Shown piece after piece: positions 10,723 through 21,549 of a DNA stretch of 64,000 nucleotides; positions within the stretch are counted from its first letter, which is position 1; each line of letters starts with the position of its first letter. The DNA comes from Amoebophrya sp. A120 (Eukaryota > Sar > Dinophyceae > Syndiniales > Amoebophryaceae), in contig CAJINV010000001.1 of the NCBI GenBank assembly GCA_905178155.1, positions 282,344 to 346,343 of the forward strand, read 5' to 3'. The notes below the pieces were generated by a model that was not told where the DNA came from, did no database searches, and saw nothing but the letters and a program-made list of their open reading frames with translations. Position numbers and translations under genes: made by a program.

Positions 10723-12177
10723 GATAGTGCGACAGAATAATTCCTTCAAGAACAAGATCTGAGGTGTACTACTCTTCAAGCTACATCACCGTGTAGCTTA
10801 CTACTAGTATGTAAGGGCAGCTTCGCGCAGTGCTGGCGCAAGTAAGTGCGAGCTACACGCGCACGAACTGCATTTGTCTTTCCCGCCAGCATGCAAACTC
10901 GAAACTGATGTCACACACTCGCAACACCAGCATCGGTCGGAAATGTGATGTTTTCTTTACTTTGCGCCAAATAATTTCTTTCTTTTTTTCAGCAGACAAC
11001 AGGACTCGGATACTTTCGAACATCACTACAGCCTGAAAAGATCATCGCAGAGCGGGTGCGACATCGAGATCCGCAGAATCATCTGTATGACAATTTTATT
11101 GAAAAAGCTGGCCCCGTTTCCTTTGAAATGGCCTTGGCCCCAAAGGGACAGTAATATTGATATTTTGCACTGTAGCACCACGTTGCGAAGTCCAAGGCAA
11201 TTCAAATTTCTATATGCAAATCCTGCTGAATAGTATATTTGCTAACTATAGTGACAAATAGAAATTGGCTGGACATTAATTGTGCACTGGCGTACGTGCT
11301 AACTGAGTTCCTGCGAGTAAGTGGCTAGATATTTCTCAACAACTTGCATCCAGAATCTGGTGACCAAAAAACACCCAAAAAAGACCAAAAGACGCGTTGT
11401 AGAACTGAGACTGACTCGGGGTCACAGAAACTTGTTTTACCCGTTTTCCTGTTTAAGTCTTTCCTCACATCTCCCACCACCTCAAAATACTTCTCAAGAT
11501 CTAGAAGAATCAAGCTCAAGCGGCTGTCGTCTTCACTAATTACTTCGGCGTTTAAGGTGTGCGTGTGGGTGTGCGGCTGCCCTGCCAGGCCTGGTTGTGG
11601 TCGGGAAAAAGAAGCATGTCAAAAAAATGACTATCAGGGAGTCCGCTAGATGATTCGCGAGGAAAAAAACAAACAAGAAGAAAATCTATCAATCTATCTA
11701 TCTATTGGGCAACTGGGATTTTAGGAACTTTAGGTGATGCGCCCCGCCCCCCTTCGCAGCTCGCTATAAAATTGACGTTCTGCAGACGAAGCTGTTGCCG
11801 TTCTCTCTTTCTGTTTGGAGTGGTGCGAAGACAAAAGCAATCATAAAGCGAAGATCTCCGAAAAATAAACTACTTCTCCCGCTCTTGCTTTCTATTTCTG
11901 ATGATATCTCCTCCGTTGTTTTCTTAGTTTTTCGCTTTTCCTCATTCTTCTGTCGCAGGTGATCTTCGGACGGTATGGCGAGGTTGATTTTAATTTTTCT
12001 CAAATTCTGTTGGTCACGAACTTGCAGAGAGACATCAAATACCTTCAGGCTTTTTCGAATACCGTGGTAAGTGCAATCCTGCTGAGATCGACGTCACGAC
12101 TTTCCTTACCTTTGGTGGTACTAGAGGCGGGAGGTTTCCTTGTGCCTCCGTGTGTAGCATTTTGTTACTTTGTCCAA
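10723..12177. other. Intergenic, with CTAT microsatellite
   Basis: No gene is supported. A short (CTAT)n run lies at about 11690-11706. Small open frames near 11325-11650 and 11764-12003 have no recognisable domain or splice-consistent extension. Includes the 3' side of the large membrane-protein gene. Confidence 0.45.
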
Positions 12178-15007
12178 TCATAGGCTGGTAGCATTTTGTT
12201 TGTACACCTTGTACAATACATATAACAAAGCAACAATACCAAAGAAAAAGGAAATATAGCCGATTACACCAACTACATTCACGAGGCTATTGCCCGAAGT
12301 AACGGCCAGGGTACTTATCCAGGAAAACCCAAAAGAAACCTGTGTGAACGAAGCTGCCGCCGGGCACGAATCCGGCACGCCTGAGGCATCCGCATCGGCG
12401 ACGACGTGGCCAAACTTTTTTGCGTACTTCCCCAGATGCTCCGCGATCGAACTGGTCACGACGAATCCCGCTCGCAGTCCGCTCGCGGGCATGCCGTCGA
12501 GAAACGTTTCCAGGGCGACTGCGCGGGAACCGCCGGTAGAGGCAGCATCAGCGAGCCGCACCGTTTGGTTGATCATAACAGCAAAGTCGCGCCCTGCTGT
12601 AGTGTACCCAGCGCTCGAGCGGTGCAAGCTTCCCAGGGCGTAACTCAAAGCCGAGTCGTCGGCGAGGTCGACCTTGAGCACCTGCGTGGCGTCGAATAAG
12701 GTCGCGAGCGAATCTACCTCGAACTGCAGCGACCTCATCGGCCCGGACACGGGAAAAAGTACTGCCGTGCGCTGGAACGGGTGCAATACGACCGTCATCC
12801 GCCGCAGATCCGCGGCCGTCGCGGCAGGCCACATGTACCGACTGAGACCGTCGGCGTAGAGAAGCGTCTCGTCGAAGATTCGCGAAGCCACGTCCGCGCT
12901 TTTTGGCCCGTGCATGTACGTGTTGAGGGCCAAGTAAGACGCGTCGACTACGCCCTCGGAGGCATTTCGGTGGGACGCCACTATTGCTGGTGGCAGACGC
13001 GTGAGAGCAAGACGCTTCCTTCTTTCCGCCGTTCGCGGCGAAAACAACATCGCGCCTGAAGCTTCCTGTATCAACGTGCTGCCCTGCATCAGTCTCGGCG
13101 AGAACACACGGACACCATTTGCAGAAGCTCCAGAAAACACGTAGATCTGCGCCGCGGACACGCCGCCATCTTCTGTTTCCAATTCAACCCCCCGGCCGTC
13201 CCGCTCATCCACGTCGTTGCCGTCCGCTAATACCAACGGGCTATAGGACGTAAACCGAATGGAAACCCGCTTGCTCCGCTTCATCTCCCTGTACCCCAAG
13301 CAGCGAAACACGCCCCCGGGGTGACAAGTCAGGCGCGCGGTCTTGCCGTTCGTCATGACGCAGGGAAACGGCTGAAGTGGCGTAAATATTTCGCCGAGCT
13401 TCGGCAATTCATGGAGAAACTTGACTGGAATGCGCGCAGTTGCGCCGGTCGTGGTCCTCTTCACGGTCGCGACAACGCTCTTCATGCCGGCCCCCGACTG
13501 GGTGCTTTGCACATCCAGGACGCTGGCAAATGTGCCGTTGAAGAGCGCCGAGTGCGCGGTGGCCGCGCCGGGCGGGAGCACAATCTGAACTCTATGCGAG
13601 TCCAAGGTTTTTCGGATGTCCTGACCGCTGTAGCTGTACTTAAGTGCGGGATTATGAGAAACGTCAAGCAGCGCGCCCAACCCCTTGTCCTCCACGACAC
13701 CGTTGGCACGGACGGCAACCTCCCGAATCGCGTCTCGTGATGCCGCAGCCGAAGCTGGGGGGTCCCGGAACGCCGCCAGCAGCCGCTTGAAAAATTTCGG
13801 CACCGAAACCAGCATCCACTTTAACATTTTGACCGTGTACGTCATCCCGATATTTTGTTTTTCCGCTTTCGCCTCCTCGGGCTGGCCTTGTTGCCGGATC
13901 GCGGCCGTTCCCCGCCTCGTGCGCGTTCTCCGCCTCGTGGCCGATCTTCGTCTTTCCTGGCTCGTGCCCGTTCTTTGCACGAGCGAGCCCATCCCCCGGC
14001 TTGCGCCCGTTTGCCGATTTGTATCCCCGTTCACAACCTTGCTCGAAAAAGCCTCCGGCACTGGGCTTCTTGTGGAGATTGTGGCGTCGTGCTGCTCATG
14101 GTGCTCCTGATCAGGATTGGACTGTCCCTCGTCGTCCACGTAGAAGTCTTGCATCATCTGCGGGTCGAGGCAGTGGAACAGATGACCAGCAAGGAAAAGA
14201 AGTAGCGCCCAGAAGGAGCATCGGAAGTAGTTGTAATACCCCCGCACGTGCACAGATGCGATTGTCTTGCGCAACAACTGCGGGTCATCTTTTTTTTGCC
14301 TCCCTGCGTCGAGGAAAAGGGGGGGGGGGGTTCAGTCGCTTCGTCGCCTTTGAGGATTCCGCACTGTTGTGTGTGAATCTCGTCCCGCTGGCTTCGACAG
14401 TCAACGAATAGCCCAGGACGGACTCGGGGATGGAGAACAGGTCCCTGGCCCGAGCCAGCTCCATTTTCACGTAGAATTGCTTTTCGGTGCTGCTGCAGAT
14501 CAAACTCGTACAGGAGACGTTGCTCGCGGACCTTTTCGTCGAGGAGGAGCACGCTAATGTTGCTGAAGAAACCTCGTCAAGACCGGCCTCGTTTGCCATT
14601 TCTTGCAGGATACTGTTACTGGTGTGCTTCAGCGGAAGCGCATTTTCCGAAACCGCGGCTGCCGCGCCGTCGTCCACCAAGTTGTTACACGCAGTGCTGC
14701 CACCCGCATTTTCAACACCTCGTGCCACACCGGCTGTCCTGTTCAGATTCGCTAGGGTTGCGCTCTGGGTCTGGACGAAGGAACGGGGGAAACAGGACGA
14801 AAAGGAAGGGTTTTGCGAGGCGTTGCCGCCAGTCGAAGACCACGCTTCGTCGCCCTGGGAGGTTCCATCGACTTCATTCTTGATTCGTAATGGATCCTGT
14901 GGAAAAGACGGGAATTCGACGTAACGATCTGCTGTCGAAGTAGAGCTGCTTGCCGCGCGAGTTCCTATGTGTACCGACGCAGCGGAGTGTCCGCCGCTCA
15001 ACTCCAT
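12178..15007 (-). CDS. Two-span membrane protein of unknown family
   Basis: Two long open frames on the minus strand can be joined. Exon 1 (15007-14512) ends at a GTACGAG donor. Exon 2 (14303-12178) follows a C-rich pyrimidine tract and CAG acceptor. The phases match and give about 873 residues. A Ser/Ala-rich N-terminal part (about 180 residues) precedes one hydrophobic span (FWALLLFLAGHLFHCL). A large, mostly polar domain of about 600 residues follows, and a second span (VNVVGVIGYISFFFGIVALL) lies just before a short basic tail ending YKVYKQNATSL. That layout fits a surface or endomembrane protein with a big luminal or extracellular domain. No family was recognised. Alternatively these are two genes; the membrane-protein frame has no ATG before its first span, which favours the join. 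Confidence 0.6.
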
Positions 15008-15964
15008 CCTTATGCTGTTCCACCGCACTCTAGGACACACCCCCGCAACCCGCACCCGCAGAGTCGATCCCCCTTGTTCCGGGTCAGAAGTATTGGAGGC
15101 GGAGAAGTATCGTTTTTTCCGAACTGGATGTGAATGAAGTAAGTACGTATAGCAAACTACAAGTCTGTTGGGTCCATATCTACGAGGACACGGCACCAGC
15201 TATGATCCATCTATCAAGGTAGACATCTTCTTGTTACTTTCCTTCAACAAAAACGACGAACGCCGAAACATCCTCCATATATGATTTTTCGTCGAAGACA
15301 GTACAACTTTTTCTCTTATTTCAGCACTCCAACCTCGTCTATTGCCACCTCTCAGCTTTGTTTCGTTACTGTATCAAGGCTCCCAAAGAACTTCAAAGGA
15401 CGGACTCGTCCTGTCATGCGTTTTGAACATTGATTCGATTCGACAACCTGCAAGTTGTGTGCGGATTTTTTGTTACATCTTTGCTGAACAATTTGTAGAC
15501 AACATTACTTCGCAAAAAGAAGCGCATTTCCTTTATCCCATCTTCCGCAATACGTATTCACAGGGGGCAGCACCAGTTACGATTGCTTCTTGCATTGACA
15601 TACTTTTGGCTTGAAACGATAAACAAACCGATAGCGAAACAAAAAAGCTAGGTTTCTGTGGTTCTAGAAGCGAGCAGAAAAACGTCAAAAATGTATATCG
15701 TGATGTGACAAGCACAATGCGCAGTCTCATAAGCAAGTAAGTAAGTACATTGTTGTATTTTCGTTTTAGCAGACAAGACATTATGTATGATCACAAGCTA
15801 GGGTAAGGCACAAAGACGCAGAAGATATCAGCGTTCTCAAAAGCATCGATCGATATCATTGCAAAATTTGCTGAAGCTGCTCGTCCTGATTTTATCGTTC
15901 CTGAAACGTCTAATGTACTTTTAGCGTAGAAACTGAGAGAAGCCAAAACCAACGTCACTCTCCA
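15008..15964. other. Intergenic
   Basis: AT-richer non-coding DNA with AAGTAAGTA-type words near 15136 and 15735. Short open frames lack support. No repeats of note. Confidence 0.4.
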
Positions 15965-17127
15965 CTACGCTTCTTTTTCCTTCCCCATTCCGAGCCCACC
16001 ATTTGCATTTTTGGCGTCGCGCTTCGCCTTCCGCATTTCGGCGAGTCGGTGCTGCTCCGCCGTCCACTCCTCCGCACTCATCGACGCCGCGGACGCTTTC
16101 AACATGGGAATCCGCGCGCGGTCCGGCACCTTCTCCGACACGAACATGCTCGAGAGTGCATTGCCCAAAGCCACCCAATCCGAGGCAACACGATGCTGCA
16201 TGCTCTCCAGTCCCTCGTTGATGGCAGCCATTTCGTGCGAGCCGTGCATGCGGGTGGCAACCTGGGAGGTTGTTTCGCGATTTTCATTTTTTTGAAAACG
16301 AAAACCCAATTTTCATTATTATGTTTTGCCCTACTTCTAAATTTAAGTAAAAAAAAAAATGGAAAAACAAAAACTCTCCTTATCTTGCACGCAAAGAGAA
16401 GCAGGGTTAGTTGATGTATGCACACGACCAGTACCCCAATCTTCGCGCACTCCGTGCAGACGTCGTAGTCGCACTCTTCGTAGGGGCAGTGGAAGTAGGT
16501 GGTGCCTGTTGCCATGTAGGGATCCTCCTTCTTCAGCACCAGCGCGCAGTGGTTGCAGTACACCTTCTGGTTTCCGGGCGGCATGTCTCCGACCTTGCGC
16601 GGCTCCATCTGGTGGAACAAACCCATGCCGCCGGGACACACCGGACAGTCCTCCGGGGAAATCTTTGCAAGATCGGAACTCATATCGACCACCGGCGGTG
16701 TCGCATCGATCACGCGCTGGGTCGGCGTGCCGATTTCGTACGTTTGCGTCCAAGAACTTCCGCTACTGCTGGCTCCTCCCGGCGTGTTGGGCGGCAACAT
16801 CGAGGTCATGCTAGTACACGCGCCAGCAGGAGAGTGGGGATCGGAACAACTAGCGCTCGTCGGGGAAGTGGTTGTCATGGTGGAACAAGAACTACTCTTG
16901 CAGACACCACTGGCTGTAGTACTGTCGCGCAACATCTTGGAACTTCTCGGCTCCTCTGGAACGGGTTCGTCATGGAGATCTTCCACCGCATCGAGGAAAT
17001 CGCTGCTCTTTTCTAGAGCCTGCGGCTGGCCCGGCTGCAACCGCAGGCCGAGGGAAAAGCGCGTAGAGAACGCGAGGACTGCGCAAGTAGAAACAGCGAC
17101 GAACCGCTGAACAAGTAGGGCAAACAT
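15965..17127 (-). CDS. Secreted or luminal protein with C-terminal zinc-ribbon region
   Basis: Exons 17127-16435 and 16261-15965 (GT-AG, phase 0) encode 329 residues. The N-terminus MFALLVQRFVAVSTCAVLAF is a signal peptide or anchor. A Ser/Thr/Pro-rich stretch follows (about 30-130). Then comes a cysteine-rich domain with CPVCPGG, YCNHC, FHCPYEEC and DVCTEC, enough ligands for two zinc ions. Exon 2 is helical and ends in a lysine-rich tail (KAKRDAKN...). The chosen ATG is the first that gives the signal peptide; upstream in-frame codons are non-ATG. No enzyme motif is visible. The closest general resemblance is to zinc-ribbon or ZZ-like modules, without firm family assignment. Confidence 0.75.
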
Positions 17128-17469
17128 GATTGGCGAGTTTTTGTTCGATTTTGAGTTTTCAAGGTGACCACGTTGTACTCGAACCGAAGACAATGACGGG
17201 TGAACTGCAACTACACGCTGCGTGTTTCGTAAGTCGTGCCTACAAACATTTGTGAATAGTACTTCAAGTCGTTTAGATGAAGATGTTAATGTTTTGTCGA
17301 TTGGTATGTGACAAAAACCACCACCACCAACTGACCGCAAAAAGGAAAGAGAAAGTGAGGAAGTGATGAACAAGTGCCAGCAACTGTTACTCAGAAACAG
17401 CTTTATTTCGTTTTCAACAAATCTTCTTTCATCCGCCTAGATTCCACTTCTTTCGTGGTAGTTTTACAT
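17128..17469. other. Intergenic between secreted zinc protein and kinase
   Basis: Non-coding AT-rich sequence with a CCACCACCACC tract near 17320. It contains the 5' leader of the zinc protein and the 3' end of the kinase gene. Confidence 0.4.
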
Positions 17470-20400
17470 TTAGCCAAAGCCCGAAAGCGAAAAATGTAGA
17501 CGATTAAGATCCGTCTGGTCTGGGCTGCCGCGGGCTGTTGCTGAGCCAGAGCTCCACAGCGGAAAATTGTACAAGATGTCTGATGCATTTGGACTGCTTG
17601 TGACTGGGATCGATGTGTCCAACAACTTGCCCTTCTCAACTTTACTTCCCTTTTCTTTCCTCGCCAACAGCGCGGCCTTACGCTCGTCGCTATCGAAAAA
17701 GAATCCGTGCTCCGAAACCGCCTTCGCAGAGGCGATCCTTTCCGCGATTTCGATCCGCAGAAGACCTGTGACTAGTTCTTGCGCACTGCTGCCCGCCTTT
17801 TTCCACCAGCGGGACTCGCGGCGCGTGCGACCCAGGACAATAGTGCCGTCGTCGTTCCAAAGCACGGGATCCCGGTGCAAGTCGGCCAGCATCTCGTAGC
17901 TGCCCACGTCAAAGGGGGTCGCACCAACAAGCAGCTCGTAGAAAATCGTGCCCAGGGCCCACAAGTCACTCTTCTCACTGTACGCTCGGTCCTGCAGAAT
18001 CTCGGGCGCGAGATTGCACAGCGTCCCGACCAGGCCCTGCTCCTGGTCGGCAGTCTTATCATTGATGTTCTGGTGACGAAGATCTTCAGGAGAACGCTGC
18101 CTCTGAAAGTTCTTGTCTGGGGTGATGGGGCGGGCTGGCAGTGCTGCTACGCTCTGCTTTGGTGACTGAGGTCCGTCCTGTTCTTCCTGCGCCGGTGCTA
18201 CTTTTTCAGATGTATCGGGTTGTTCCTGCACTAGGCCTTGCCCAGTGTCGGTCGGCGTGGGTGCGTCTGCTCGATCACTTTTCGGAACAGTGGTGTCATT
18301 CGAGCTCTGAAGCTTTGCCCGCACAAACTGCTTGTCAACATCGAGCGTCTTGTTGATTTCTTCTTTTTCGACGCAATTTCCTATGCTAGCCGCATCACCT
18401 CCCAGTGCGGTTCTAAGTAAGAGACGACCAAGTGCAGACGCCTCGCTGCTTGTACCGCTGGTGGAGGGCGCGGCCGGTAATGCATCGCCGGCAGGTGCAG
18501 AGTTTCTTGGGGAACTGCCTTCCCAAATTTTAGCAGGCTGCTCGGAAGACGGAACTGGGACCGAGCCAGCTTCTGCTGCGGCAACTACTGCAACTACAGC
18601 TGGGTGCTTCACAGATGAAAACGCCTGTTCCCTCTTATCAGGCTCAGAAGAGATGCTTCGTAGGCTTCTATGATCGCCATCCTGTTTTGCAGGCACGTGG
18701 ACCACAGGTGTTGCACCAGTGGTCGTGTTTTTGTCTGTATCGGCGACGGAAGAAGCCAGTTTCCCGAGTGCAGCACCTTTGGAGGCCAGTTCATTCGCAA
18801 CCGGGTTATGTGTTCTTTCCTCCTCTGATGCAACCGCCGCAGCCGTGCTTTTGCTGATCGTTGCATGATTGGTGACCTCGGTGAGTCGTGAGAGACCAAA
18901 GTCCAGCAGTACCAACTCCTTGAGGTCGAGGTCCCGAAAGCGAAAATTTTCGATCTTCAAATCTCGGTGAAGAATGCCCGCAGCATGGACGGCGGCCACT
19001 GCGCTGGCCATCATGCTCATGCACCGCCGAAGAAAATCGAAGGTCAGTGTGGGATTGTCGCTCCACGCCCCAAAGCCTGGTTTCGGTGGAGGTAGCGCAG
19101 CTGGCTGCTCCGGGGGGAGCGGCGTTTGCCGCGATACCGCAGCCGGGAGGTCGGCTCCACCATTTGTAGTCGACACAACGGGTGGTCCACCAGGCGTCGT
19201 TCGACTCGATGAAGCACCACCGGCATTGGCAACACTGCCCATACCCTGTTCAGCTGGTCCATTTTTCATCATGTGCTCCCCTCGCAGATTGTTCTGGCGG
19301 CGCAACCCACTAACAGCGACTACCTCGCCCGCGGTTTGCATTGGCATAGCTAGCGGAGCGGTGTTTGGTGACGCGGTGAACTTCGTTGAGTTGCCGCTGT
19401 TGTCTACTCCTGGTCCTGTTGCTGTTTCACCCAGGCCATTAACACCACTCGTCCCCAGCACATTTCTACTACCATCATCATCAAGCACTTTACTCCTGCT
19501 ACTGCTCGACGACGCGCTGAAGGTTTCCGGCGACGAAGCTTGGAGGGTCGTTTGCGCACCTTGAGCAAGCTGGTCTACTCCAGCCTGCAGCCGACTAGCG
19601 CCAGCACCTCCTCCTGCAGCAGTCGGCGAAAAGCTTCGATCTTCGCGGCGCTGCACCGCTAGAAGCGTATTTTGCCCGCCTCTACCCGACACTGCCGTCT
19701 CCAGACTGCGAAACCCGCGGCGGCGCGCGTTCCGGTCCCCCGTGACGGCGTCGAAGTCGCGGTCCAGGGACACAAACTTGCTCGGGGAAACGAGGGACTC
19801 GGAAGATTGCAGGTCGCGATGGAGGCCGACGTCGGAGCCCGCCGTGAACGAACTTTGCCCGGACAGCATGGTGGTGCCGCTGGGTGCGGTTACGGCCCGC
19901 GGCGCAAACTCCAAAGTGTTGTTCAGCGGCGAGTCCGGCAGATCTTGCTGGATAATTCGCGGGCCGAATTGGATGCTGTTGTCATTCGCGCTGTCGCCGA
20001 GAGCCGTTGCAGATGACTGCATGTAATCCGACGAGCTGGAGGACGTATTTTGATCGCCACCGACGGTTAGCGAGGCATCAAGGACCGGTCGAGGGCGGCT
20101 CGTCGTGCTTGATGGGGCGACAGTGTTGACTTCTTGTTCATCGGCAGCTGGAAGATCCAGTTGTACTGCTGTCCCATGGTCTTCCGCCGCCGTAGTTGGC
20201 GGAGACTGCAACAAAGCGACGTGCTCTTGTTCTTCGCCAGCGACCCTTGGTCCAAGTTGGGGCTGATTGGCGCTTGCTGGTTCGGTACTTCTGTTTCGCG
20301 AACCCCCTTTACTCACCCCATTCTTGGGTGGAGTGTCAAGCTTCGCAAGCGGGTCTGGCATTTCCTGCACGGAAAGCACGAGTTCTTGGTCCTTGTCCAT

Positions 20401-21549
20401 ATCATCGGCCAAACTTGCCTCCCGGCTAAAATACACCGGCGAGCCCGCAGACGACGGCCCTCCGCCGGTGAACACGGAACTCGGAGCAGGTGAGCTCCCG
20501 AGGCCCATGCGGTGCCCGTATCCACCAGTTTGGTGACCACGTGCTGCGTCGGTGTCGTTGGCGTCCGGAGAATTTACATGATTCTTCAACCGCCCATTCT
20601 GCATGAAATGCAGCATGTCCCCGAGGTTGCTCGGCCGCGCTCCGCTCGTCTTGTTTGTCGGCGAGCCAAGCAGATTTGCCATGAAGTTCTCGACTTTGTT
20701 CAGTGCGGCGTTCGTGAGTCTTCGCACTGGATTCCTTTTCGTTTCCTCCAAAAATTCGCCAGACAGCATCTTCCCCTGGTACAACATCACACTCCCGGTA
20801 CTACTGCTGTCCGGTCTCGGTCTGAGCGTGCTGGCACTCTGACTCAGCTGACTGGTGCTGCCACCGGGGGTTGTGACGTCGTCGTCGTCGTTTTCGAATT
20901 GTTCGTCCTGATCGACGTCCTGACTGGTGCGGCGCGGCCGGGTGGAGCTGGTGGCAAGGCCGATATTAGGACCGCCCGCGCGGTAGCTGCTGTTTTCCAA
21001 CGTTTGGACCATCACTCCCGCGGCAGCCGTCCCGGGCCCGTAATATTTGCCGGTGAAGTGCTTGGAATTCGACCGCATGTTGCCGGTTTTCTTCTTCGCG
21101 GAGAGCAACTGGCGGAGGTCGGGGCCGCGACATTCCTCCATCAGAACGAAAAGTTTCTCCTCCCACAAATTGAATCGATAGTACTTCACCACAAACGCAG
21201 ACTGGTCACGCAACTTCAGCAGCGCGTTCAAGGTTTTCAGTTGCAGACCCTCGTCGAGAAACAGCATGGTCGGACGTCGCTTCCCCGTGTTTGGAACGAT
21301 CTTCACGCACACGGGCGCAGTGGATTGTGAAGAAGAAGATGCAGTAGTACTGTTTGCCAGTGTAGTTGCATCGTTGATGTTGGGCCGTGCTTGTTTTGGC
21401 GGTAGCGGGTGGCACCGGTACACAATGCCAAATGCTCCAAAGCCGACTTTGAAAGACGAGACGGCAAAATCATTCGTGAAATCGCGATACAGTTCCGCAT
21501 ACGAGTGCAGTGCGTCAATGGAGCCCGGAACCACTGCTGGCTCGGCCAT
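17470..21549 (-). CDS. Large Ser/Thr protein kinase with two giant inserts
   Basis: A single exon of 1359 residues. The N-lobe glycine loop GFGAFGIVYRC is near residue 45, the ATP-binding lysine (VCVKIV) near 80, and the hinge LMEECRGPDL near 140. An insert of about 650 Ser/Gly/Gln-rich residues follows. The catalytic loop HRDLKIENF lies near 860 and DFGLSR near 885. A second insert of roughly 290 residues separates these from the activation segment end LAPEIL (about 1180) and the C-lobe SDLWALGTIFYELL. All key catalytic residues are present, so an active kinase is expected. The inserts sit between the N-lobe hinge and helix E and inside the activation segment, positions where alveolate kinases often tolerate expansion. 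The ATG at 21549 was chosen because the longer frame starts at GTG. Confidence 0.9.
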   Translation of the reverse strand: MAEPAVVPGSIDALHSYAELYRDFTNDFAVSSFKVGFGAFGIVYRCHPLPPKQARPNINDATTLANSTTASSSSQSTAPVCVKIVPNTGKRRPTMLFLDEGLQLKTLNALLKLRDQSAFVVKYYRFNLWEEKLFVLMEECRGPDLRQLLSAKKKTGNMRSNSKHFTGKYYGPGTAAAGVMVQTLENSSYRAGGPNIGLATSSTRPRRTSQDVDQDEQFENDDDDVTTPGGSTSQLSQSASTLRPRPDSSSTGSVMLYQGKMLSGEFLEETKRNPVRRLTNAALNKVENFMANLLGSPTNKTSGARPSNLGDMLHFMQNGRLKNHVNSPDANDTDAARGHQTGGYGHRMGLGSSPAPSSVFTGGGPSSAGSPVYFSREASLADDMDKDQELVLSVQEMPDPLAKLDTPPKNGVSKGGSRNRSTEPASANQPQLGPRVAGEEQEHVALLQSPPTTAAEDHGTAVQLDLPAADEQEVNTVAPSSTTSRPRPVLDASLTVGGDQNTSSSSSDYMQSSATALGDSANDNSIQFGPRIIQQDLPDSPLNNTLEFAPRAVTAPSGTTMLSGQSSFTAGSDVGLHRDLQSSESLVSPSKFVSLDRDFDAVTGDRNARRRGFRSLETAVSGRGGQNTLLAVQRREDRSFSPTAAGGGAGASRLQAGVDQLAQGAQTTLQASSPETFSASSSSSRSKVLDDDGSRNVLGTSGVNGLGETATGPGVDNSGNSTKFTASPNTAPLAMPMQTAGEVVAVSGLRRQNNLRGEHMMKNGPAEQGMGSVANAGGASSSRTTPGGPPVVSTTNGGADLPAAVSRQTPLPPEQPAALPPPKPGFGAWSDNPTLTFDFLRRCMSMMASAVAAVHAAGILHRDLKIENFRFRDLDLKELVLLDFGLSRLTEVTNHATISKSTAAAVASEEERTHNPVANELASKGAALGKLASSVADTDKNTTTGATPVVHVPAKQDGDHRSLRSISSEPDKREQAFSSVKHPAVVAVVAAAEAGSVPVPSSEQPAKIWEGSSPRNSAPAGDALPAAPSTSGTSSEASALGRLLLRTALGGDAASIGNCVEKEEINKTLDVDKQFVRAKLQSSNDTTVPKSDRADAPTPTDTGQGLVQEQPDTSEKVAPAQEEQDGPQSPKQSVAALPARPITPDKNFQRQRSPEDLRHQNINDKTADQEQGLVGTLCNLAPEILQDRAYSEKSDLWALGTIFYELLVGATPFDVGSYEMLADLHRDPVLWNDDGTIVLGRTRRESRWWKKAGSSAQELVTGLLRIEIAERIASAKAVSEHGFFFDSDERKAALLARKEKGSKVEKGKLLDTSIPVTSSPNASDILYNFPLWSSGSATARGSPDQTDLNRLHFSLSGFG

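Noticed and set aside
14285-15196. GTG-started 303-codon frame as a complete gene
   Set aside because: No ATG in the first 60 codons and an 8-bp gap to the next frame; better explained as the first exon of the membrane-protein gene.
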